The notes below the pieces were generated by a model, which searched no databases, was not told the DNA's origin, and saw only the letters and a program-made list of their open reading frames with translations. The position numbers and the translations under genes were made by a program. A stretch of 6,211 nt of DNA from Chloroflexota bacterium. GTDB lineage: Bacteria > Chloroflexota > Anaerolineae > UBA1429. The stretch covers positions 1-6,211 of the forward strand of contig JAAZBY010000541.1 of the NCBI GenBank assembly GCA_012513595.1, read 5' to 3'. Shown here in pieces: positions 1 through 5,492 of the stretch. Within the stretch, counting starts at the first letter, position 1. The number at the start of each line of letters is the position of its first letter.

Positions 1-2
1 CC

Positions 3-287
3 CGCGCCCTGTGGCAGACCGTCGAGGTGGAGATCGACCTGCGCGGAGCGCCGGCGCCCGAACTGCTCCGCGCCCTGGAGGGGCTCGACGCCGTCCAAAA
101 GGTCTCTGCCACGGCGGAGGGCTTGGCCGTGGAGCTGGGCAGCGAGGAGGACATCCCCGACGCCGTCGCGGCGCTGGCTGCCGCGGGTGCCCGCATCTAC
201 GGCGTGGCGCCCCGCCGACACAGCCTGGAAGAGATCTACTTTCAGATCCAGGGGCAGGAGCGCACCCTGCTGGGAGGTACGGCGTGA
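3..287 (+). CDS. ABC transporter ATP-binding protein, C-terminal fragment
   Basis: The reading frame is open from the window edge and gives about 94 residues before TGA at 285-287, so the gene starts upstream and the Walker A, signature and Walker B motifs are outside the window. What is seen is the small alpha/beta accessory domain that follows the nucleotide-binding domain in ABC-2 type ATPases of the CcmA/NatA kind: a beta-strand start (TVEVEIDL), a helix (APELLRALEGL), the EGLAVEL strand, another helix rich in Ala, and the terminal motif HSLEEIYFQIQGQE, which corresponds to the SLEDVFL-like ending of this family. The protein would power the permease encoded directly downstream, with which it overlaps by four bases. 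An internal GTG at 27 is not a credible start, because the domain begins before it. Assignment rests on the C-terminal motif and the neighbour; the transported substrate is unknown. Confidence 0.85.
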   Translation, partial: RALWQTVEVEIDLRGAPAPELLRALEGLDAVQKVSATAEGLAVELGSEEDIPDAVAALAAAGARIYGVAPRRHSLEEIYFQIQGQERTLLGGTA

Positions 288-1108
288 GGCGGAACGGGCG
301 CGCCATCCGCGCGATCATACGCAAAGACCTGCGCCAGGTGCTGCAGAGCAAGTCGGTCATCCTGCCCATGGTGCTGGTGCCGGCCCTGCTCCTCGTGGTG
401 ATGCCGGTGGTCATGGTGCTGTTGCCGAACTGGGTGGACCCAGCCGACCTGGACGTCGAGGACGTGCAGGGCCTCTTTCAGGCCATGCCCCCCTCGCTGC
501 GGGCCGCGTTTGAGGGTCTCTCCCTGGGGCAGACCTGGATCATGCTGACCGCCAACTATATGTTCGCGCCGATGTTCCTGATCGTCCCGCTGATGGTGGC
601 GATCATCGTCGCGTCGGACTCGTTCGTCGGTGAGAAGGAGCGGCGCACGCTCGAGGGCCTGCTGTACACGCCGGTGAGCGACGTGGACCTCTTCCTGGCC
701 AAGGTGCTGACGGCCCTACTGCCGGCCGTGGTGATCGACATCGCCTCGTTCATGGTGATGATCGTGGCGGTGAACGCCGCGGGGTACGGCCAGATGGGGC
801 GCCTCTTCTTTCCGGCGGCGCCCTGGTGGCCGATGGTGCTCTGGCTGGGGCCGGCCGTCTCGCTGGCGGGGATGGGCGCCACCGTGTTGATCTCGGCCAA
901 GACCTCGACCTTCATGCAGGCGCAGCAGCTCAGCGGGGTGCTGGTGTTGCCCATCGTGCTGTTGATGTTCGGGCAGATGAGCGGGGTTCTCTTTCTCGGC
1001 GTGGGCGTGATACTGGGCCTGGGGCTCCTGATGTACTTGCTTGGCGCGCTGCTCGTCTGGATTGGCGCGCGGACCTTCTCACGCGGGGAGCTGATGGCCC
1101 GCATCTAG
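284..1108 (+). CDS. ABC-2 type transporter permease
   Basis: Integral membrane subunit of an ABC-2 family transporter (NatB-like), 274 residues. I choose GTG at 284: it overlaps the previous stop as GTGA and has GGGAGG at 272-277, six bases upstream. The longer frame back to 11 is only the ATPase gene read in another frame. After a basic N-terminus (RRNGRAIRAIIRKDLRQ) come about six hydrophobic segments, at roughly residues 25-47, 86-112, 141-163, 183-205, 216-236 and 237-260. The cytoplasmic motif GEKERRTLEGLL at 116-127, followed by a Pro-Val and a Lys before the third segment, is the hallmark of ABC-2 permeases. A soluble stretch at about 49-85 is probably the extracytoplasmic loop. Such pairs usually export drugs, ions, lipids or glycan precursors; the substrate cannot be told here. 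Translation is probably coupled to the ATPase. Confidence 0.9.
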   Translation: MRRNGRAIRAIIRKDLRQVLQSKSVILPMVLVPALLLVVMPVVMVLLPNWVDPADLDVEDVQGLFQAMPPSLRAAFEGLSLGQTWIMLTANYMFAPMFLIVPLMVAIIVASDSFVGEKERRTLEGLLYTPVSDVDLFLAKVLTALLPAVVIDIASFMVMIVAVNAAGYGQMGRLFFPAAPWWPMVLWLGPAVSLAGMGATVLISAKTSTFMQAQQLSGVLVLPIVLLMFGQMSGVLFLGVGVILGLGLLMYLLGALLVWIGARTFSRGELMARI

Positions 1109-1131
1109 GGGGACACACAAGGGGGTGGGCG

Positions 1132-2139
1132 ATGCGGGAAGATCTGCACCTGGCCAAGGGGTTCCTGCGCCAGCGCGAGTCGAGCTATGATCGCACGGGC
1201 GCCAACCGCGACGCGGTGACGGTACCCCCTGGCGGCGCGCACGCCCTGCCCGTCCTGCGGGGGCCGGGGATCATCCGCCACATCTGGATGACCGTGGCGC
1301 CGGCGGTGCCCACGACCTACCGCGACCTGCGCCTGGTGATGCGCTTTGACGACGCGCCCGAGCCGCAGGTGGACGTGCCGCTGGCCGACTTTTTCCTCTT
1401 CGGGCATGGCCTGCTGGTGGACGTGAACTGCGCCGCTATCCAGGTGTCGCAGCAACACCGCGACGTGCCGCCCTATCGCGGCTCGCTGAACTGCACCTTC
1501 CCGATGCCCTTCTCGCGCGCCGCCGAGATCCGCGTGACCAATGGCACCGACCAGCCCCACATCGTCTACTACTATGTCGACTGGGAAAAGCACGAGGCGC
1601 TGCCCGCTCCGGTGTTGCGCTTTCACGCCTCGCTGCATGAGGAGCTCACCGAGCCGCCGGCGGGGCAGCCGGTGATCCCGCACGGGTCCTTTGACGTCGA
1701 CCTGCGGAACCCCGACTATGCCGAGAACTACCGCCTCCTCGAGGTGCAGGGTTACGAGGGGCACTATGTGGGCACCGGCCTGTCCATCGCGTGCCGCCCC
1801 GGCGACCCGGGCAAGTGGTGGGAGGGGGACGACATGTTCATCATCGACGGCGAGCCCTGGCCGCCCCGCCTGCACGGCACCGGCATGGAGGACTATTTCA
1901 ACCTGGCCTGGGGCTTCCGCCGGGTGGATTGCCGCCCCGAGTACGGCGTGACGTACCTCGACAAGGGCCCTGGCGACATCGACCAAATCGACGGGCGCTT
2001 TTCCATGTACCGCCTGCACCTGAGCGACCCGATCCCCTTCCGCCAGTCGCTCATCGCCACGCTGGAGCATGGCCACGCCAACGACTGCCGAGCCCAGTTC
2101 CGGTCGGTGGCCTTCTGGTACGGGCGGCCCCTGGGCTGA
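1132..2139 (+). CDS. DUF2961 family protein, likely glycoside hydrolase family 172
   Basis: A 335-residue protein recognisable as DUF2961, the domain now classed as GH172, whose characterised member acts on difructose dianhydride I and related fructofuranosyl or arabinofuranosyl linkages. Family-type motifs seen: RESSYDRTGANRD at residues 15-27, GPGIIRHIWMT at 44-54, LADFFLFGHG in the first jelly-roll half, the GTGMEDYFN block with Glu253, then DPIPFRQS and LEHGH with Glu312, and a terminal AFWYGRP strand. Glu253 is a good candidate catalytic acid, but I cannot assign the nucleophile and acid/base from sequence alone. ATG at 1132 follows a purine-rich ribosome site (AAGGGGGTG, 1119-1127) and starts just before the first conserved block; the frame further upstream overlaps the permease and looks like a shadow. 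There is no signal peptide, so it should be cytoplasmic. Only 23 bases separate it from the permease, suggesting co-transcription. The exact sugar substrate is unknown. Confidence 0.88.
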   Translation: MREDLHLAKGFLRQRESSYDRTGANRDAVTVPPGGAHALPVLRGPGIIRHIWMTVAPAVPTTYRDLRLVMRFDDAPEPQVDVPLADFFLFGHGLLVDVNCAAIQVSQQHRDVPPYRGSLNCTFPMPFSRAAEIRVTNGTDQPHIVYYYVDWEKHEALPAPVLRFHASLHEELTEPPAGQPVIPHGSFDVDLRNPDYAENYRLLEVQGYEGHYVGTGLSIACRPGDPGKWWEGDDMFIIDGEPWPPRLHGTGMEDYFNLAWGFRRVDCRPEYGVTYLDKGPGDIDQIDGRFSMYRLHLSDPIPFRQSLIATLEHGHANDCRAQFRSVAFWYGRPLG

Positions 2140-2153
2140 GGAACTGAGGAGCG

Positions 2154-2187
2154 CGCCCTGGGCGTGCTTCATCCCCAGGGCGGATTT
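2154..2187 (+). terminator. Hairpin after the DUF2961 gene, weak intrinsic terminator candidate
   Basis: CGCCCTGGG at 2154-2162 is the exact reverse complement of CCCAGGGCG at 2174-2182, giving a 9-bp GC-rich stem with an 11-base loop, 14 bases after the DUF2961 stop. It is followed only by GATTT, so the U-tract is poor and termination may be partial. The hairpin overlaps the presumed -35 region of the next promoter. The GTG at 2164, which would lengthen the aminotransferase, lies in the loop. Confidence 0.5.
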
Positions 2188-2196
2188 GGCTATACT
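2168..2196 (+). promoter_or_regulatory. Promoter of the aminotransferase gene
   Basis: TATACT at 2191-2196 matches the sigma-70-type -10 consensus at five of six positions and is conspicuous in such GC-rich DNA. Seventeen bases upstream TTCATC (2168-2173) is only a poor -35 match. A transcript would start near 2202-2204, leaving a leader of about 27 bases before ATG 2230 that contains the ribosome binding site. This excludes the GTG at 2164 as a start and would make ATG 2206 almost leaderless. Confidence 0.5.
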
Positions 2197-2213
2197 AGGC
2201 GCGTTATGTCAGT

Positions 2214-2226
2214 GGAGGAAGGTGAT
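2214..2226 (+). promoter_or_regulatory. Ribosome binding site deciding the aminotransferase start
   Basis: GGAGGAAGGTGAT contains both GGAGG and GGTGAT, two segments complementary to the 3' end of 16S rRNA, ending three bases before ATG 2230 (GGAGG itself is 11 bases upstream). No comparable site precedes ATG 2206 or GTG 2164, so 2230 is preferred. Confidence 0.65.
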
Positions 2227-2229
2227 TCC

Positions 2230-3636
2230 ATGCCGAACGACCACGCCCAACTGCTCGATGCGCTCCGCAGAGACTATGAGGCAAAGTTCTTGAACTCCAA
2301 GGCCGCCCACCAGCGGGCCAAGGAGGTGCTCGTCGACGGGATCAGCCATGGGGCGCGCCTGTTTGACCCCTACCCCTTCCGCGTGCGCAGCGCCAACGGC
2401 GCCCGCGTGACGGATATCGACGGCAACACCATCATCGACTTTTGGCAGGGGCACTATGCGAACATCCTGGGCCACAACCCGGACGTCGTTCGTGACGTGC
2501 TGACGCAGGAGCTAGATGACGGCTGGGGCCTGCAGACCGGCCTCCCCGAGGAGCGCCAGACCGAGTTCGCCGAGGTCTTGGCCCGCGCCACCGGCAACGA
2601 GCGGGTGCGGCTGACGACGGCGGGCACCCTGGCCACCATGTACGCCATCATGCTCTGCCGCGCCTTCACCAAGCGGTCGCTGGTCGTCAAGGTGGCGGGC
2701 GGGTGGCACGGTGCCAACCCCCTGGCCCTCAAGGGGGTGGACCGCACCGCCGACGGGTTTGACCGGGTGGACTCGGCGGGGGTCTCCGCCAGCACCGGAG
2801 AAGAGACGGTCGTCATCGCCTTCAACGACGTCGACCTCCTGCGCAAGGTGTTCCGTTCCCTCGGTGACCGCATCGCTTGCCTGATCTTTGAGCCCTGTTT
2901 GGGGGGCGGGGGCTTTCTCCCCGCCACGCGCGATTTCATGGCCGAGGCGCGGGCCCTCACCGAGCAGTATGGGGCGCTGTTGATCCTCGACGAGGTGATC
3001 ACCGGCTTTCGCTACTGCGCCGGGGGCCTGCAGCGGCTCTACGGCGTCCAGGCGGACCTGACCACCTTTGGCAAGATCGTGGGCGGCGGGATGCCCCTGT
3101 CGGTGGTGGCCGGGCGCGCCGACGTGATGGACCTTTGCGCGGCCAAGGCCTCCCCGCGGGTGTGGTTCAACGGGGGCACCTTCTCGGCGCACCCGCTGGC
3201 CCTCCTGGCGGGCATCACGCTGGTGAACTACCTGGTGGCCCACGAGGGCGAGATCTACCCGGCGCTGGCGGCCAAGGGAGACTACCTGCGCGAGGGGATC
3301 GAGCGCGCCTTTGCGCGGGAGGGGATCCTGGCGCGCACCACGGGGCATTCTCGTGGCGCGGCGGCCGGCGGGTCGCTCCTGTCGGTGAACTTTCCGCTGC
3401 GCGAGGATCTGGTGCTCCGCTCGGCGGAAGAGGCGCTCAACCCGGCGCTGTGCGACGTGACCCTGCGGGAAAAGGCCCTCAAGTTGGGGCTGCTGCTGCA
3501 CGATGTGAACGTCTCTCACGGGATGGGGGCCATCTCCATGGCGCACAGCGACGCCGACCTGGACCGCGTCATCGCAGCCTACGGCGCCGTGGCGCAGAGA
3601 TTCGCTGCCGAGCGTCGCGCGGGAGGTGCCGGCTGA
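2230..3636 (+). CDS. Class III PLP-dependent aminotransferase, glutamate-1-semialdehyde aminomutase-like
   Basis: A 468-residue fold-type I PLP enzyme. Visible landmarks are the N-terminal G-x-DIDGNTIIDFWQG strand region, the phosphate-binding GTLATMYA segment, GGWHGAN (the aromatic/His-Gly motif before the ring-stacking region), FEPCLGGGG, LDEVITGFR with Asp254 expected to contact the pyridine nitrogen, and TTFGKIVGGGMP with Lys282 as the Schiff-base lysine. GGTFSAHPLALLAG follows, the block that reads GT-S-NP in aminomutases. Overall it is closest in pattern to HemL-type aminomutases, but it is longer (HemL is about 430 residues), has an extended N-terminus and an insertion of about 25 residues around the segment SVNFPLREDLVLRSAEEA, and lacks any heme gene neighbour. 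It more likely transaminates another amino acid or amine. Cytoplasmic. It has its own promoter and a strong ribosome site. Reaction and substrate remain unassigned. Confidence 0.9.
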   Translation: MPNDHAQLLDALRRDYEAKFLNSKAAHQRAKEVLVDGISHGARLFDPYPFRVRSANGARVTDIDGNTIIDFWQGHYANILGHNPDVVRDVLTQELDDGWGLQTGLPEERQTEFAEVLARATGNERVRLTTAGTLATMYAIMLCRAFTKRSLVVKVAGGWHGANPLALKGVDRTADGFDRVDSAGVSASTGEETVVIAFNDVDLLRKVFRSLGDRIACLIFEPCLGGGGFLPATRDFMAEARALTEQYGALLILDEVITGFRYCAGGLQRLYGVQADLTTFGKIVGGGMPLSVVAGRADVMDLCAAKASPRVWFNGGTFSAHPLALLAGITLVNYLVAHEGEIYPALAAKGDYLREGIERAFAREGILARTTGHSRGAAAGGSLLSVNFPLREDLVLRSAEEALNPALCDVTLREKALKLGLLLHDVNVSHGMGAISMAHSDADLDRVIAAYGAVAQRFAAERRAGGAG

Positions 3637-3849
3637 CTTGTGCTTGGAGTGACTTACTGATAGTTGGCGATAGGCGGTAGGTCGCCCTCGGCAGCTCAAA
3701 GGCCGACGGCCCGACCGTGGCAGGGGGGCCCCAGTGGCCCCCGCAAGGTCCTACCAGAGAGCCCGTTACGACCCGCCCGGCACCCCGTGCCGGGGCCTGC
3801 ATCGCGCTTTTCCGGTCTCAATGCGCAGATCAGCCAGAGGGGTACCACC
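3637..3849 (+). other. Structured intergenic region, candidate leader RNA
   Basis: This 213-base gap between the aminotransferase stop and the nucleotidase start has no credible gene and no clear promoter, but it is dense in inverted repeats. Seen pairings: GGCGA 3666-3670 with TCGCC 3682-3686; GGTAGG 3676-3681 (in that loop) with CCTACC 3750-3755, a possible pseudoknot; TCGGC 3688-3692 with GCCGA 3702-3706; GGTCG 3680-3684 with CGACC 3712-3716; GGGGGCC 3724-3730 with GGCCCCC 3736-3742; CCCGGCAC 3776-3783 with GTGCCGGG 3787-3794. The first and fourth are mutually exclusive, which is how a switching leader would look. No known riboswitch consensus fits. In GC-rich DNA some of these pairings will arise by chance, so function is inference. 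Confidence 0.4.
3776..3811 (+). terminator. Strong hairpin with a weak T-run, possible terminator or attenuator
   Basis: CCCGGCAC and GTGCCGGG form a perfect 8-bp stem around a three-base CCC loop (3776-3794). TTTT occurs only at 3808-3811, 13 bases after the stem, so it is not a standard intrinsic terminator. Lying 55 bases before the nucleotidase ATG, it could stop readthrough from the aminotransferase, attenuate the nucleotidase or protect an RNA end. Confidence 0.35.
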
Positions 3850-5316
3850 ATGTCCAACTTGAAAAAGTTCGTCATTCTCCATTCCAACGATATGCACGGG
3901 GATTTCCTCGCCGAAGTGGCGGGGGCCGAGGGGGAACTGATCGGCGGCCTGGCGCTCCTCTCGGGGTATATCAACCAGGTGCGCGCCGAGGAAGAGAACG
4001 TCCTCTACGTCATCGCCGGGGACATGGTGCAGGGCTCGCTGATCGACAGCGAGTACAAGGGCGCCTCGACCATGGAGATCATGAACTACCTGGCGCCCGA
4101 CGTGGTGGCGCTGGGGAACCATGAGCTCGACTATGGCCTGCCGCACCTCCTGTTCCTGGAAAAGGTCGCCAACTTTCCCATCGTCAACGCCAACCTGCTC
4201 ATCACCCCGCACAACAAACGCCTGATGCGCCCGCACCTGATCATCAACAAGGCGGGGTTCGACATCCTCTTTACCGGCATCATCACCGAGAAGGTGATGG
4301 ACTCCCTCAGCAGAGACTCGCTGATCCGCTCCTTCGTCAGCCTGGAGGAGGCCAGCCAGGCGGTGGGCCGCATCGCCAACGCCTACAAGGACGACGATAT
4401 CGACCTGACCATCCTCCTCACGCATATCGGCTACGAGTCAGACCTGGAGCTGGCCCGCCTGCTGGACCCGGCCTGGGGCGTGGACATGATCATCGGCGGG
4501 CACTCGCACACCGTGCTGAGCGAGCCGGCCTGCGAGAACGGCATTCTGGTGGCCCAGGCGGGCACCGGCACCAACCAGATCGGCCGCTTTGACATCGTCG
4601 TCGACGACGACACCAACTCCATCGTCGAGTACTCCTGGCGGCTGATCCCCATCAACGACAAACTGGCCAAGCCCGACCCCGTCCTGCACGACTATATCGT
4701 CTCGCTGCAGGAAAAGGTCGATCACAAGTACAACACGCTGCTGTGCAAGCTGGCCGTCCCGCTGACCCATCCGGCCCGCACGGTGGAGACGGCGCTGGGC
4801 AACCTGGTGGCCGATGCCCTGGCCGAACATGCCGGCTGCGACGTGATGCTGGTGGGCAGCGGCTCGATCCGCGTGGAGAGCGTGGGCCCGCTGGTGACGC
4901 TGAAGGACCTCTTGGCCATGTTCCCCTATGACGACTCGATCACCCGGCACGAGGTGAGCGGGGCGGCGCTGAAGCGGGCCTTTGCCCACTTTATGCGCGC
5001 GGAGAACCGCACCGGTGAGGGGGAGTGCTACCAGGTGAACGCCGGGGTGCAGGCGGTCTACTCGGAGGGGGAGCGCTGCCTGGTGTCGCTGATGGTGGGT
5101 GGCCAGCCGGTGGAGGACGGGGCCACCTACACCCTGGCCCTGCAGGATTATCAGTACCGCAACGCGGCGCGCTACCTGAGCATCGCGCACGAGGAGCTGC
5201 TGGCCGGGGCGCACAAGGTGGTGACGACGTCGGGCCAGCAGGTGCTGGAGGAGTACCTGCGGAACCATCAGAACGCCGTGCGGCACGTGGAGGGGCGGCT
5301 GGTCTACGTGGGCTGA
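3850..5316 (+). CDS. 5'-nucleotidase/metallophosphoesterase family protein, cytoplasmic form
   Basis: A 488-residue member of the UshA/YfkN-type 5'-nucleotidase family, expected to hydrolyse phosphate from nucleotides or related phosphoesters with two metal ions. The N-terminal calcineurin-like domain is complete: NDMHGD with Asp14 and His16, AGDMVQGS with Asp58, LGNHELDYG with Asn90 and His91, LTHIGYESD with His192, and IIGGHSHT with His218 and His220. The C-terminal nucleotide-specificity domain spans about 300-488, with LGNLVADAL, VGSGSIR (the NGG-IR position) and MFPYDD. A YQYRNAARYL segment stands where UshA carries one of its base-stacking aromatics. ATG at 3850 has AGAGGGGT at 3836-3843; the frame upstream to 3664 crosses the hairpin region. 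The conserved core begins at residue 9 with no hydrophobic leader, so unlike classical UshA it should stay in the cytoplasm. True substrate unknown; nucleoside, sugar-nucleotide and cyclic dinucleotide phosphoesters are all possible. Confidence 0.92.
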   Translation: MSNLKKFVILHSNDMHGDFLAEVAGAEGELIGGLALLSGYINQVRAEEENVLYVIAGDMVQGSLIDSEYKGASTMEIMNYLAPDVVALGNHELDYGLPHLLFLEKVANFPIVNANLLITPHNKRLMRPHLIINKAGFDILFTGIITEKVMDSLSRDSLIRSFVSLEEASQAVGRIANAYKDDDIDLTILLTHIGYESDLELARLLDPAWGVDMIIGGHSHTVLSEPACENGILVAQAGTGTNQIGRFDIVVDDDTNSIVEYSWRLIPINDKLAKPDPVLHDYIVSLQEKVDHKYNTLLCKLAVPLTHPARTVETALGNLVADALAEHAGCDVMLVGSGSIRVESVGPLVTLKDLLAMFPYDDSITRHEVSGAALKRAFAHFMRAENRTGEGECYQVNAGVQAVYSEGERCLVSLMVGGQPVEDGATYTLALQDYQYRNAARYLSIAHEELLAGAHKVVTTSGQQVLEEYLRNHQNAVRHVEGRLVYVG

Positions 5317-5325
5317 GGGGGGAGG

Positions 5326-5350
5326 GGCTTGCCCGGCTGTCGGGGGAGCC
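5326..5350 (+). terminator. Imperfect hairpin after the nucleotidase gene
   Basis: GGCT 5326-5329 pairs with AGCC 5347-5350 and CCCG 5332-5335 with CGGG 5341-5344, leaving a two-by-two internal mismatch and a five-base loop. No T-tract follows, so termination would be weak. It overlaps the -35 element assigned to the restriction gene promoter. Confidence 0.25.
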
Positions 5351-5358
5351 AGTATACT
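5329..5358 (+). promoter_or_regulatory. Promoter of the hsdM transcript
   Basis: TATACT at 5353-5358 is a five-of-six -10 match, preceded at an 18-base spacing by TTGCCC (5329-5334), a four-of-six -35 match. The start would fall near 5364-5366, leaving a leader of about 128 bases before ATG 5493. The -10 hexamer is the same as that of the aminotransferase promoter. Confidence 0.5.
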
Positions 5359-5359
5359 G
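5350..5359. promoter_or_regulatory. Perfect 10-bp palindrome over the -10 box, candidate operator
   Basis: CAGTATACTG is its own reverse complement and contains the whole -10 hexamer. A further CAGT at 5365-5368 can pair with ACTG at 5356-5359, adding a second half-site. A dimeric repressor bound here would occlude RNA polymerase. Controller proteins of some type II restriction systems use similar short palindromes, but no such regulator gene is visible, so this is only a candidate. Confidence 0.35.
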
Positions 5360-5372
5360 TAGTGCAGTGAGG

Positions 5373-5472
5373 CACCAGGGAGGGGGGGCTGGTGTTCCCG
5401 CGCGCCCGCGCGGGAAGACGGCCCCCGTGTGTTTGCTGTTTCAGTGTCTTGGTGGCCGGCAAGAGTCGGCCG
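5373..5472 (+). other. Hairpin-rich 5' leader of hsdM
   Basis: The presumed leader holds three clear inverted repeats. CACCAG 5373-5378 pairs with CTGGTG 5389-5394 around a G-rich loop. TTCCCGCGC 5395-5403 pairs with GCGCGGGAA 5408-5416 around a four-base loop. GGCCG 5454-5458 pairs with CGGCC 5467-5471. In addition GGGGGC 5384-5389 can pair with GCCCCC 5421-5426, which competes with the first hairpin and encloses the second. No T-tract follows the 9-bp stem, so attenuation by intrinsic termination is not obvious. The pairings are seen; a regulatory role is inferred. Confidence 0.4.
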
Positions 5473-5492
5473 GTTCGGAGGGATACGCCTGT

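Noticed and set aside
1105..2172. Long open frame on the - strand opposite the DUF2961 gene
   Set aside because: Its translation is rich in Arg, His, Val and Ala with no recognisable domain; it is the usual GC-driven shadow of the + strand gene.
2164..2229. N-terminal extension of the aminotransferase from GTG 2164 or ATG 2206
   Set aside because: GTG 2164 lies in the loop of a hairpin and upstream of the promoter -10 box; ATG 2206 would start almost at the 5' end of the transcript, and the good ribosome site serves 2230.
2512..3699. Long open frame on the - strand opposite the aminotransferase
   Set aside because: Low-complexity Arg/Gly/His-rich translation and no family motif, while the + strand encodes a full PLP enzyme.
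3666..3755. Fluoride riboswitch (crcB motif), suggested by GGCGAT at the start of a stem and a distal CCTACC
   Set aside because: The conserved linker after the first stem and the UGAUG-CUCCUAC tail are missing, and the nucleotidase is not a usual fluoride-regulated gene.
3661..3760. tRNA gene, considered because of the clustered stems
   Set aside because: There is no T-loop consensus (GGTTCRA), no CCA-adjacent acceptor stem and no cloverleaf spacing.
3664..3849. N-terminal extension of the nucleotidase upstream of ATG 3850
   Set aside because: The extension is Pro/Arg/Gly-rich without a hydrophobic leader, crosses several hairpins, and ATG 3850 has its own ribosome site directly before the conserved core.
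4438..5286. - strand open frame opposite the nucleotidase
   Set aside because: Composition is typical of an antisense shadow (His, Arg, Val repeats) and there is no plausible start context.
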